From Sediminibacterium sp. (lineage in GTDB: Bacteria > Bacteroidota > Bacteroidia > Chitinophagales > Chitinophagaceae), in assembly GCA_017537025.1 (NCBI GenBank), contig JAFWCB010000005.1, forward strand, positions 522,104 to 586,103: 64,000 nt of DNA, written 5' to 3'. The notes under the pieces were generated by a model. It did no database searches, had not been told where the DNA came from, and was given only the letters and a program-made list of their open reading frames with translations. Below are positions 43,113-51,233 of the stretch, piece after piece (positions within the stretch are counted from its first letter, which is position 1; every line of letters starts with the position of its first letter). The position numbers were made by a program, and so were the translations under genes.

Positions 43113-44144
43113 AAGGATCTCCCATACCTCTCTGCCCCGCAATAATTTATCTAAGTTGCCTTTACCTTTCGTGGCTATAGCTTCTTCGATTTGCATGGTC
43201 ATAACATCTTCATAGCATGCTCTTTCCGTTTCATAAAAAACACCAAAGGGGCGAGGGAAATGTTCCCCACCTTTATTTGGGTCATCGAACATGCGTACCA
43301 AGGTTTGTGCTTTGTAAAAATCCTTTTCATCATGTATCCAGCAATCATCTGCACTTATATCCTTACCGATTTCAACCACAACAGGTTTTAACCCATCTAG
43401 CTTAATACCTTTTTGTTGATTGGCACCAAATAAGAGTGGCTTACCTTGTTCCAGAAATAACGCCTCCTCCATCTTTGTCGATTTTTCGGTAAAAATTTCA
43501 AAAGCGCCATCGTTAAAAATATTGCAGTTTTGATATATCTCTAGAAAAGAAGCTCCTTTATGTTGATATGATCGTGTAAGCATTGTTTGTAGATGTTTAG
43601 GGTCTCTATCCATAGAGCGTGCAATAAAGGTTGCATCAGCTCCCATAGCTAGTGCTAACGGGTTGAATGGGTGATCGATACTGCCCACAGGTGTACTCTT
43701 GGTAACTTTATTTATTTCAGATGTGGGAGAATACTGTCCCTTTGTTAAACCATAAATCTGATTATTAAAAACTAAGAGGTTAACATCAAAATTTCGCCTC
43801 AGCATATGCATGGTATGATTTCCACCGATACTCAATCCATCACCATCACCGGTAACGATCCAAACACTCAACTCCGGACGAGTAGCTTTTAAACCACTCG
43901 CCACTGCCGTGGCTCGCCCATGAATACTATGCATACCATAAGTATTCATATAATAAGGAAATCGGCTACTGCAACCAATACCACTAATGATTACAATATT
44001 TTCTTTGGGCACCCCAATGCCCGGCATAATCTTTTGTACCTGCGCTAAAATGGAATAATCACCACAACCGGGGCACCAACGTACTTCCTGATCGGTTGCA
44101 AAATCCTTTGCGGTTAAGGTAGGGGCTGTATTTGTAGTTTGCAT
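43107..44144 (-). CDS. korB: 2-oxoacid:ferredoxin oxidoreductase subunit beta (KorB-like)
   Basis: The 345-aa thiamine-diphosphate subunit of a 2-oxoglutarate (or related 2-oxoacid):ferredoxin oxidoreductase. Cluster and cofactor motifs are visible: RWCPGCGDYSIL, SGIGCSSRFPYY, the TPP motif GDGDGLSIGGNH through NNQIYGLTKGQYSPT. The C-terminal tail is of KorB type. The alpha/gamma subunit (KorA), normally next to it, is missing here: the upstream neighbour is a carboxymuconolactone-decarboxylase-like gene. It converges with the NarL regulator, overlapping by 6 nt. Confidence 0.92.
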   Translation of the reverse strand: MQTTNTAPTLTAKDFATDQEVRWCPGCGDYSILAQVQKIMPGIGVPKENIVIISGIGCSSRFPYYMNTYGMHSIHGRATAVASGLKATRPELSVWIVTGDGDGLSIGGNHTMHMLRRNFDVNLLVFNNQIYGLTKGQYSPTSEINKVTKSTPVGSIDHPFNPLALAMGADATFIARSMDRDPKHLQTMLTRSYQHKGASFLEIYQNCNIFNDGAFEIFTEKSTKMEEALFLEQGKPLLFGANQQKGIKLDGLKPVVVEIGKDISADDCWIHDEKDFYKAQTLVRMFDDPNKGGEHFPRPFGVFYETERACYEDVMTMQIEEAIATKGKGNLDKLLRGREVWEILS

Positions 44145-44157
44145 ACGCTAATTTTAA

Positions 44158-44217
44158 ATCTTCAATCTGGAATCTGGTATTTCTATTGCAGATTGAAGAT
44201 TAATAATTGAAGATTAC
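44158..44217. repeat. Inverted heptad-repeat element upstream of korB
   Basis: The left arm is three 7-nt units (ATCTTCA, ATCTGGA and a third, 44158-44178). The right arm is four (AGATTGA at 44190 through AGATTAC ending at 44217). The inner 13 bp of the arms, 44157-44169 and 44189-44201, are perfectly complementary, with a 19-nt loop. The right arm covers the stop codon of the neighbouring gene (44214-44216). Confidence 0.9.
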
Positions 44218-44555
44218 TTATTCAATTCCTCCCAATACTCTGCTGCTCTTCGTGTATGTGGTATCACTATAGTTCCACCTACAATATTAGCAACGGCAAA
44301 AATTTCATACATTTCTTCTGTTGTTACTCCTAGTTCATAACTTTTACCTAAATGATACTTAATACAATCATCACAACGTAATACCATACTGGCTACCAAA
44401 CCGAGCATTTCTTTTGTCTTTTTATCTAGTGCACCATCTTCGTAGGTATTCGTATCCAAATTCCACAAGCGTTTCATCACCAAGTTATTCTTACTTAAAA
44501 TAACTTCATTCATTCGTTCGCGGTAACTATTAAACTCATTTACTAATTCACTCAT
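44214..44555 (-). CDS. Carboxymuconolactone decarboxylase family protein (AhpD-like)
   Basis: A 113-aa single-domain AhpD/CMD fold protein. The redox motif LRCDDCIKYHLGKS (CxxC followed by His) points to alkylhydroperoxidase-like thiol chemistry rather than the decarboxylase. The next helix, TTEEMYEIFAVANIVGG, is also typical. It precedes korB on the same strand and could protect the oxygen-sensitive enzyme, though this is only inferred from position. Confidence 0.9.
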   Translation of the reverse strand: MSELVNEFNSYRERMNEVILSKNNLVMKRLWNLDTNTYEDGALDKKTKEMLGLVASMVLRCDDCIKYHLGKSYELGVTTEEMYEIFAVANIVGGTIVIPHTRRAAEYWEELNK

Positions 44556-44638
44556 ACTATTACTTATTTTACAAAAATACAGTAAGCTTGTTTTGCGAAG
44601 CCGAATTCTTTGTACATTAACCTTCTAAATTATTTCGA

Positions 44639-46783
44639 ATGAAGAAATTTTTATTCCTTGTTTTTGTGGCACCACTGTTTGTAATAGCACAAACAGCAAC
44701 CGAGTTAATTAAAGTTACTGATATGTTGAAAATAAAGCAACCCAGTAGCGTAAATATTAGTAATGATGGAAGCAAAGCCGTTTTTTTGGTAACCAATATA
44801 GAACCTGAAGAAGCTAAATGGGAATATAAGTACAGTGCCCAGCTCTTTCTGGCACCAACGGATGGATCTGCTCCCCCTCGCGCCCTTACCGGCAAGGAAT
44901 CGGCTTCCCAACCCAGCTGGAGCCCCGATGGGAAACAAATAGCATTCGTTCGTGCTGTAAATAATAAGCCCCAAATTTTCATTCTATCCTTGGAAGGTGG
45001 TGAACCCACCCAGATTACGAATTTCAAATATGGCGCTTCCGCTCCAAAATGGAGCCCCGATGGGAAACAAATTCTCTTCAGTGCCAGTGTTTCTCTAAAA
45101 GATCTGCTAAAAGACACCGAATTAAACCCGAATAAAGAGGTGCCCAAATGGCCTTTGGAGAAACCCGGATTTTCCAAAAATGAGTTTTTATTACCATCTG
45201 CAGCCACCCCCAACCCGGATGGTACTATTGAAGAAATAAGGGCCTACTTAGATGTAAATGCAACCGATCGTAAAGCCAAAGTAATTAATAAACTTAATTT
45301 TCAGGAAGAAGCCACCACCTCTCCCGACATTAATTTCAACCATATTTACATTGTTAGTGCAACGCCGGGAGCCACTCCCAAAGCCCTTACAAAAGGCTTT
45401 TACCGTTTTAATGGAGCCGATTTTACACCCGACGGCAAGCAAATTATTTTTACCGGAAATACGGACGATACCCAACACCCGGATAGGGCTTTAGAATCAT
45501 GTATTTATTTGGTTAATACAGATGGCAGTAATTGGAAGCAACTACTGGGAGAAAAAGGAAGAACCTTCAATAGCCCTAAAATTTCTCCATCGGGCAAATG
45601 GTTAGCTTTTCAGTTTGGCACAACCAGTTTCGTAGATGTACCGGCGCTGGCTATTATGCCTATCAACGGTTCAGAAAAAGATAAAACCGTTCTGCCATTC
45701 GACAGAAATAAGAGTGGCTTTAATTGGAGTGCTAATGAACAGTATATTTATTTCACAGCACAAAGCAATGGTGGTGCGCCTATTTACAGAGTTGATATAA
45801 AAACCAAACAAGTAGAAGCGTTAACAGAACCCGCTGCCGGGATCAGCAGTTATGATATTGTAGGTAACAAAATATTGTTTGTAAAAACAGAAGTGGCCAA
45901 TCCTTTTGAGTTGTATTTGAGTGATGCCAATGGTAAAAATGCAAAGCGTATCAGTAACTTCAATACCGGTTGGCTCGCCAACAAAAAGCTTAGTTTTCCT
46001 GAGAAAAAATCTTTTGTAAATGAAAAAGGATTAACAGTAGAATACTGGGTAATGAAACCGGCTAATTATGAACCCGGAAAAAAATATCCTACCATACTTG
46101 ATATTCATGGCGGGCCTACCGCTATGTGGGGCCCCGGAGAAAGCTCTATGTGGCACGAGTTCCAGTATTATGCTGCACGTGGTTATGTAGTAGTATATGG
46201 TAATCCTCGTGGATCAGGAGGTTATGGTACTGAATTTTTACGTGCCAATATAAATGATTGGGGTGCCGGACCAACATCGGATGTGCTCACATACTTGGAT
46301 CTCGCCGCAAAAGATGGTTTTATAGACACAAGTAAATTGGCTGTTACCGGCGGATCTTATGCCGGCTATTTAGTAGCCTGGATTGTAGGTCATGATCAAC
46401 GTTTTAAAGCAGCCTGTACCCAAAGAGGTGTGTACGATTTAGGTACCTTTTTGGGAGAAGGAAATGCCTGGCGATTGGTACCTAATTATTTCGGTGGCTA
46501 CCCCTGGGAGGAGAAGGCAAGAGCTGTTATTGAGCGCGAATCACCTATTAATTATGTAGCTAATGTGCATACGCCACTTATAATTTTCCATGGAGAAAAC
46601 GATTTAAGAACCGGTGTTATTCAAGGCGAAACCTTTTATAGAAGTTTAAAGATTTTAGGTAGAACGGTAGAATATGTGCGCCACCCCGGAGCTACGCACG
46701 AAATCACCCGAAGCGGAAATAATCGCCAGCGAATAGATCAAATGTTGAGGACCGTAGAGTTTTTTGAAAGGTTTATAAAATAA
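44639..46783 (+). CDS. S9-family peptidase (acylaminoacyl/dipeptidyl peptidase type), secreted
   Basis: A 714-aa exported prolyl-oligopeptidase-family enzyme. A signal peptide (1-17) is followed by a beta-propeller with PD40/WD40-like repeats (SWSPDGKQIAF, KWSPDGKQILF, DFTPDGKQIIF) and a C-terminal hydrolase domain: HGGP oxyanion loop, nucleophile GGSYAGY, Asp in HGENDLR and catalytic His in HPGATHEITRSG. It likely degrades peptides in the periplasm. Two of the propeller repeats share 23 identical bases (44918-44940 and 45050-45072). Confidence 0.95.
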   Translation: MKKFLFLVFVAPLFVIAQTATELIKVTDMLKIKQPSSVNISNDGSKAVFLVTNIEPEEAKWEYKYSAQLFLAPTDGSAPPRALTGKESASQPSWSPDGKQIAFVRAVNNKPQIFILSLEGGEPTQITNFKYGASAPKWSPDGKQILFSASVSLKDLLKDTELNPNKEVPKWPLEKPGFSKNEFLLPSAATPNPDGTIEEIRAYLDVNATDRKAKVINKLNFQEEATTSPDINFNHIYIVSATPGATPKALTKGFYRFNGADFTPDGKQIIFTGNTDDTQHPDRALESCIYLVNTDGSNWKQLLGEKGRTFNSPKISPSGKWLAFQFGTTSFVDVPALAIMPINGSEKDKTVLPFDRNKSGFNWSANEQYIYFTAQSNGGAPIYRVDIKTKQVEALTEPAAGISSYDIVGNKILFVKTEVANPFELYLSDANGKNAKRISNFNTGWLANKKLSFPEKKSFVNEKGLTVEYWVMKPANYEPGKKYPTILDIHGGPTAMWGPGESSMWHEFQYYAARGYVVVYGNPRGSGGYGTEFLRANINDWGAGPTSDVLTYLDLAAKDGFIDTSKLAVTGGSYAGYLVAWIVGHDQRFKAACTQRGVYDLGTFLGEGNAWRLVPNYFGGYPWEEKARAVIERESPINYVANVHTPLIIFHGENDLRTGVIQGETFYRSLKILGRTVEYVRHPGATHEITRSGNNRQRIDQMLRTVEFFERFIK

Positions 46784-46859
46784 AGGTTGAAGGTGAAAGG
46801 TTGAAGCATAGTGTCTTTGTGTCTTCGTGGTTAAAATGACCACAAAGGCACGAAGACAC
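46784..46859. repeat. Heptad run followed by inverted octamer element
   Basis: Directly after the peptidase stop come AGGTTGA, AGGTGAA and AGGTTGA (46784-46804), a 7-nt array. Next is an octamer hairpin: arm 46811-46830 (GTGTCTTTGTGTCTTCG...) and complementary arm 46840-46859, with a 9-nt loop. Both unit lengths thus occur side by side in one spacer. Confidence 0.85.
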
Positions 46860-46910
46860 GAAGAAAATTGCAATAAAAAATATTTAAATAGAATAGTAGA
46901 TAATTAAAAA

Positions 46911-49037
46911 ATGAAACTAGGCTTAAAAATACTCCTACTAGTATTGCTTCCTTTTTTAGGAATGGCACAGCCTATAACTCATTTCACACAAAAAGATTTT
47001 ACGAAGAATGGAGAGCTAATGCTTTTCCTAAAGGGAGAATGGGAGTATAAAGCGCAAGGAGCAAGTACTTGGAAAAAAATTGATCCGTTAAAACTAGATG
47101 CTTCTATTGCCAATGAAAAAGGAGAGATTGATGGATGGCTACGCTATTATTTTACGGTTGATAGTACCATAGCGAATGAGCCCTTATTTATGCGGTTTAT
47201 TTATTTTGGCGCAGCCTCTGTTTTTATTAATGGACAGCTAATTCACAATCAAGGTCTAAATTATGCGGCAAAACAGTATGATTATAAAACAATAAATAAC
47301 CTGTCAGTCACTAAACAAAACTGTTTACTAGTTCATATTAAAGATAAAAAATATGGATTTCCAGTCTATGCCTATCAACAAGACTTAAATTCATCTAAAG
47401 CAAATACAATAAGATTTGTAAATACTAATTATACAGTTTTTATAAATGTTTTGCTGGATAAGATTGCTTTTTTCTATCATTTATGGATTACTGGTCTCGC
47501 TATTTTTAGTATTCTATTCGGGATTTTATATTTTGTAAATAAAAGAAACCCCAACCTCTTCTACATCACATTTTCCAACTCCCTACTCTGTATAGCTATC
47601 TATTTGATATATGTCATTAACATGAAAGAAATTACATTTAATGACTCCATCCTATATGAATATATTTTTAGGTCGGTTTATTGGTTATATGTATTGGTTT
47701 TAGTAATAACAATTTTCAAGTTAATTGGTGCACAGTTCACTAAGATTATCCGAATTCTTTTAGGGTTAATAATCTTAGGAAGTGGGATTCAAATATTTAT
47801 TGATAAAAATAATTTATTAATTGCCATTATATTTTACGCTTTAATTCTAATAAGCTATCAAGTAGCCAAGCGAATCAAATTTATTAAAGGGGCTCAATGG
47901 TTTGTGATAGCAGGCTTAATATCAGTTATCGTTTTTTCAATTTTATTCAATGTAATCATTCGCATAATAAAAGTAGATATTAATTCTAATTTTTCATTAC
48001 TAGTTGGATCTGGTGTTACACTATCTTTTCCTATTTCTCTTTTCTTTTATTTGGCGTTTCGTTTCCGTGAAATAAACCAGGAAGTGGTGGCTAATGCCAA
48101 TGAAATAGTTCGGCTTTCAGCACAACAACAAAAGCAATTAGAAATACAAGTAAATGAACGCACCGCTGAATTACAAAAAAGCTTAACCGATTTAAAATCC
48201 ACTCAAACCCAACTGATCCAATCCGAGAAGATGGCTAGCCTGGGAGAGCTTACTGCTGGTATTGCGCATGAGATACAGAACCCATTAAATTTTGTGAATA
48301 ATTTCTCGGAGCTAAATAATGAATTGTTACAAGAGCTGGGACCCCTCGACAAGCTCGGGGTGACAGCTGATCAGCAAGACATTCTAAAAGACCTTCAATC
48401 CAACTCTGAAAAAATCAATCATCATGGACAAAGAGCAGCGGCAATTGTGAAGGGCATGCTGCAACATTCTAGAACCTCTTCCGGACAAAAAGAACCCACC
48501 GATATCAATGCTTTGTGTGATGAGTATTTACGACTGGCTTACCATGGACTAAGAGCAAAAGACAAGAACTTTAATGCAGAATTTAAAACCGAGTTTGATG
48601 AAACAATACCAAAAGTGAATATTGTACCTCAGGATATGGGAAGGGTGGTGTTGAATTTGATTAATAATGCGTTTTTCGCCGTAGGCGAAAGGGGGAGGGA
48701 AGAGGCTATAAGCCATAAGGTTGAAGCAATAGGTAGTGAGGAAAAAGGTATTCCTTCCGGCTTACAGCTTACACCTTATAGCCCAACAGTTACTGTAAGC
48801 ACCAAAAACTTGGGGAATAAAATTGAAATCACAGTATCCGACAACGGCACGGGGATACCGAGTGAGATCAAAGAAAAAATCTTCCAGCCCTTCTTCACTA
48901 CCAAACCAACAGGACAAGGAACGGGGTTGGGGTTGAGTTTGGCATATGATATTGTTACGAAAGTGCATGGTGGCAAGCTAACTGTGGAGAGTGAGCAAGG
49001 AAAGGGAACAACGTTTAAGATTGAGATACCTACTTAG
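46911..49037 (+). CDS. Sensor histidine kinase with 7TMR-DISM-like sensor
   Basis: A 708-aa kinase. Signal peptide (1-20), then an extracytoplasmic beta-sandwich domain (21-180, galactose-binding/7TMR-DISM type: GEWEYKAQG, GWLRYYFTVD, ASVFINGQLIHN), about seven membrane helices (188-395), a coiled coil (400-435), HisKA with His453 in AGIAHEIQNPLNF, and HATPase_c with NLINNAFFAV, DNGTGIP and GQGTGLGLSL. Three repeat elements interrupt the kinase domains (48341-48366, 48674-48690, 48704-48783), one lengthening the ATPase loop by some 25 residues; the frame is kept throughout. Its partner may be the orphan regulator at 42459. Confidence 0.92.
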   Translation: MKLGLKILLLVLLPFLGMAQPITHFTQKDFTKNGELMLFLKGEWEYKAQGASTWKKIDPLKLDASIANEKGEIDGWLRYYFTVDSTIANEPLFMRFIYFGAASVFINGQLIHNQGLNYAAKQYDYKTINNLSVTKQNCLLVHIKDKKYGFPVYAYQQDLNSSKANTIRFVNTNYTVFINVLLDKIAFFYHLWITGLAIFSILFGILYFVNKRNPNLFYITFSNSLLCIAIYLIYVINMKEITFNDSILYEYIFRSVYWLYVLVLVITIFKLIGAQFTKIIRILLGLIILGSGIQIFIDKNNLLIAIIFYALILISYQVAKRIKFIKGAQWFVIAGLISVIVFSILFNVIIRIIKVDINSNFSLLVGSGVTLSFPISLFFYLAFRFREINQEVVANANEIVRLSAQQQKQLEIQVNERTAELQKSLTDLKSTQTQLIQSEKMASLGELTAGIAHEIQNPLNFVNNFSELNNELLQELGPLDKLGVTADQQDILKDLQSNSEKINHHGQRAAAIVKGMLQHSRTSSGQKEPTDINALCDEYLRLAYHGLRAKDKNFNAEFKTEFDETIPKVNIVPQDMGRVVLNLINNAFFAVGERGREEAISHKVEAIGSEEKGIPSGLQLTPYSPTVTVSTKNLGNKIEITVSDNGTGIPSEIKEKIFQPFFTTKPTGQGTGLGLSLAYDIVTKVHGGKLTVESEQGKGTTFKIEIPT
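48341..48366. repeat. Dispersed palindrome inserted in histidine kinase gene
   Basis: ACCCCTCGACAAGC with CTCGGGGTGACAG, a copy of the TCGACAAGCTC palindrome with matching compensatory changes in both arms (CCCC and GGGG). It is translated as GPLDKLGVTAD, a different frame from the copy in paaE. Confidence 0.88.
48674..48690. repeat. Small hairpin inside histidine kinase gene
   Basis: TTTCGCC and GGCGAAA form a 7-bp stem around GTA, next to the larger heptad element at 48704-48783, after the N-box of the ATPase domain. Confidence 0.6.
48704..48783. repeat. Inverted heptad-repeat element inside histidine kinase gene
   Basis: Left arm: 7-nt units GCTATAA, GCCATAA and on to 48739. Right arm: GCTTACA twice, CCTTATA and GCCCAAC (48760-48787). 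GGCTATAAG (48704-48712) is exactly complementary to CTTATAGCC (48775-48783). The element is translated as a loop of the ATPase domain (AISHKVEAIGSEEKG and on). Confidence 0.88.
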
Positions 49038-49085
49038 CACCTTGGCGACTTCGCGTTTAATATTTCAACGCAAAGGCGCTAAGAG
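49038..49085. repeat. GC-rich inverted octamer-repeat element
   Basis: Octamers such as CCTTGGCG and ACTTCGCG (49038-49057) face CGCAAAGG and CGCTAAGA (49069-49084). It lies between the convergent kinase and serS genes, starting right at the kinase stop codon, and could act as a bidirectional transcription stop. Confidence 0.85.
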
Positions 49086-49089
49086 AAAA

Positions 49090-50358
49090 TTATATACTAT
49101 TGGCTCCAAAATAGGCATGCAACACCTCCGGTAATCGTATCCCCGTTTCTGTTTGGTTATTCTCTAATAAACAAGCCATAATACGTGGTAATGCTAATGA
49201 ACTGCCGTTCAAAGAATGGGCTAATTGTGTTTTTCCATCAGTCCCTTTAAAGCGACATTTAAGTCGGGTAGTTTGAAAGCTTTCAAAATTAGATACACTA
49301 CTTACTTCTAACCAACGTTCTTGCGCAGCGCTATATACTTCAAAATCATAGGTAATAGCACTGGCAAAACCCATATCACCCCCGCATAAACGAAGAATCC
49401 GATAAGGCAAAGCCAAGCTGATCAATAATTTCTCTACATGCGCTACCATTTCATCCAACACTTCATAACTCTTATCCGGATGTACAATTTGAATGATCTC
49501 AACTTTTTCGAATTGATGTAATCTGTTTAATCCGCGCACATCTTTACCGTAACTACCCGCTTCTCTTCTAAAACAGGGAGAATAGGCCGTCATCTTAATC
49601 GGAAAATCTTCTTCCTTTAAAATTACATCCCTGTAAACATTGGTAACCGGCACTTCTGCTGTTGGTATCAGATACAAATCATCTTCAGTAGCATGATACA
49701 TTTGTCCCTCTTTATCGGGTAATTGTCCGGTTCCAAAGGCAGAAGCACTATTTACCATATAAGGCGGTAAATATTCGGTGTAACCGGCCGCCGTATTAAA
49801 GTCTAAGAAATATTGAATTAAAGAACGTTGCAATTTTGCCCCCTTGCCTATGTAAACAGGAAAGCCACTTCCGGTAATTTTATTGCCTAATTCAAAATCT
49901 ATCAATTTATATTGCTTCGTTAAATCCCAATGTGGAGCGGCATTAGCGGGTAGTTGAGGCATCGTACCGCCGGAGCGAACCACTTCATTTTCTTCGGGTG
50001 TTTTACCTTCCGGTACAACATCTGCGGGTAAGTTTGGCAATTGTACCAAAGCATTATATAGTGCCGTTTCTGCTGCCGCCATTTCTTCTTTCAATGGTTC
50101 TAATTCCTGCTTCCAGCTAGCTACTTTTAGCTTCAACCCTTCTGCTTCTGCCTTCTCCCCCTTCCCCATAAGCATGCCGATTTCTTTAGATGCAGCATTT
50201 ACTTTAGCTTGAGTTTCATCAAAACTTACCTGTAATTTTTTACGATTATCATCTAATGATATAATGATATCTACTAATTCAACCTGTTTAAAATGCTTTT
50301 TTAAAAGCTTTGCCTTTACCAGATCTGGGGCCGTACGCAATAAATTCACCGTTAACAT
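49090..50358 (-). CDS. serS: Seryl-tRNA synthetase
   Basis: A class II synthetase charging tRNA-Ser. The N-terminal coiled-coil arm (residues about 25-105, DIIISLDDNRKKLQVSFDE onward) binds the tRNA long arm. The catalytic core has motif 2 in CFRREAGSYGKDVRGL and FEKVEI, and motif 3 in LNGSSLALPRIMACLLEN. The 422-aa length is typical. I start at the ATG at 50358; the upstream ATG at 50376 lies inside the TATATTTG promoter box. Confidence 0.97.
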   Translation of the reverse strand: MLTVNLLRTAPDLVKAKLLKKHFKQVELVDIIISLDDNRKKLQVSFDETQAKVNAASKEIGMLMGKGEKAEAEGLKLKVASWKQELEPLKEEMAAAETALYNALVQLPNLPADVVPEGKTPEENEVVRSGGTMPQLPANAAPHWDLTKQYKLIDFELGNKITGSGFPVYIGKGAKLQRSLIQYFLDFNTAAGYTEYLPPYMVNSASAFGTGQLPDKEGQMYHATEDDLYLIPTAEVPVTNVYRDVILKEEDFPIKMTAYSPCFRREAGSYGKDVRGLNRLHQFEKVEIIQIVHPDKSYEVLDEMVAHVEKLLISLALPYRILRLCGGDMGFASAITYDFEVYSAAQERWLEVSSVSNFESFQTTRLKCRFKGTDGKTQLAHSLNGSSLALPRIMACLLENNQTETGIRLPEVLHAYFGANSI

Positions 50359-50373
50359 ACTCCGATTTTGCTG

Positions 50374-50401
50374 CAAATATACCGCATGCCTGTTACCTTT
50401 G
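50374..50401. promoter_or_regulatory. Overlapping divergent promoters of serS and the 50406 gene
   Basis: Two exact TAnnTTTG boxes lie back to back: TATATTTG on the minus strand (plus 50374-50381) for serS and TACCTTTG on the plus strand (50394-50401) for the next gene. They are 12 nt apart, and the start codons are only 47 nt apart, so both messages have very short leaders and probably compete. Confidence 0.65.
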
Positions 50402-50405
50402 CCCC

Positions 50406-50750
50406 ATGTTTGTAACAGATGATATACAACAACGTTGGTGGAGTTTAGAAGCTAAACTGACAGAACGATTTGGCAAAAAACCCGATTTGGAAGCTGTTTT
50501 ATTCCTAATAGGTATGCAGGAAACAGGCTTTATGCATCAAAAAATTTCTAAAGAACAGAAGCAAGATCTAATGCATGTGGCCATGTGCACGGTACTGGCA
50601 CCCAGCGGTTATTATGGTATGGAGGGAAAAGATGAAGAAGGGTGGCCTCACTTTAAACAGTTAAAACCCTTGCCAGATATGGTTTTACCAGAGCAGGAGA
50701 ATTTTATTAAGGACCATGTATTGCTTTATTTTGAGCAACTAGGTTTCTGA
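50406..50750 (+). CDS. Conserved protein of unknown function
   Basis: A 114-aa soluble protein without signal or membrane segment. Visible blocks are DIQQRWWSLEAKLTERFGKKPDLEAVLFLIGMQE in pieces, then KQDLMHVAMCTVLAPSGYY and DEEGWPHFKQLKPLPDM. It seems mostly helical. I recall similar short proteins as conserved in Bacteroidota, but no function is known to me. The ATG at 50406 follows the -7 box by 4 nt; the longer frame from 50310 overlaps serS and is rejected. gcvH follows after 42 nt. Confidence 0.8.
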   Translation: MFVTDDIQQRWWSLEAKLTERFGKKPDLEAVLFLIGMQETGFMHQKISKEQKQDLMHVAMCTVLAPSGYYGMEGKDEEGWPHFKQLKPLPDMVLPEQENFIKDHVLLYFEQLGF

Positions 50751-50792
50751 ATTGTTTTTTATTGAATATTTGCATTATCAAAATAAACTCAG

Positions 50793-51170
50793 ATGAATTT
50801 TCCAGAAACACTTCGCTACACAAAAGATCATGAATGGATACAGCTGGATGGTAATACAGCCACTATTGGTATAACCGATTTTGCACAGCATGAACTGGGT
50901 GATATCGTTTATGTAGATATTAATACCGTTGGCAAAGCCCTTTCTGCCGAGGAAGTTTTTGGTACGGTTGAAGCTGTAAAAACAGTGAGTGATTTGTTTT
51001 TACCGGTAGCAGGTACCATCAATGAAGTAAACCCTTTATTGGAAAAACAACCTGAACTGGTTAATACAGACCCTTATGGAGATGGCTGGATGATCAAGAT
51101 AACAGTTAGCGATCCCGCTACCGTATCTGATCTTCTAACCAAAGATGCTTATGTAGCATTAGTAGGGTAA
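50793..51170 (+). CDS. gcvH: Glycine cleavage system H protein
   Basis: GcvH carries the lipoyl arm that shuttles aminomethyl groups between the P, T and L proteins of glycine cleavage. The 125-aa product shows YTKDHEWIQLDGNTATIGIT and the lipoylation site Lys63 in FGTVEAVKTVSDL. The other gcv genes are elsewhere. An AATATTTG box (50765-50772), one base from consensus, lies 20 nt upstream. Confidence 0.97.
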   Translation: MNFPETLRYTKDHEWIQLDGNTATIGITDFAQHELGDIVYVDINTVGKALSAEEVFGTVEAVKTVSDLFLPVAGTINEVNPLLEKQPELVNTDPYGDGWMIKITVSDPATVSDLLTKDAYVALVG

Positions 51171-51233
51171 AACCAAATGTTTCGTATTATCGTAAATATA
51201 TTGTCAACTTAATTCCTGAGCCAAATAGCTTTT

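Noticed and set aside
44918-45072. Two identical 23-nt stretches in the S9 peptidase, considered as mobile repeat copies
   Set aside because: They encode WSPDGKQI in adjacent beta-propeller blades, so ordinary blade duplication explains them.
44617-45213. 198-aa open frame on the minus strand inside the S9 peptidase
   Set aside because: It lies opposite a clearly coding gene with intact catalytic motifs, has no recognisable domain and has arginine/serine-rich shadow composition.
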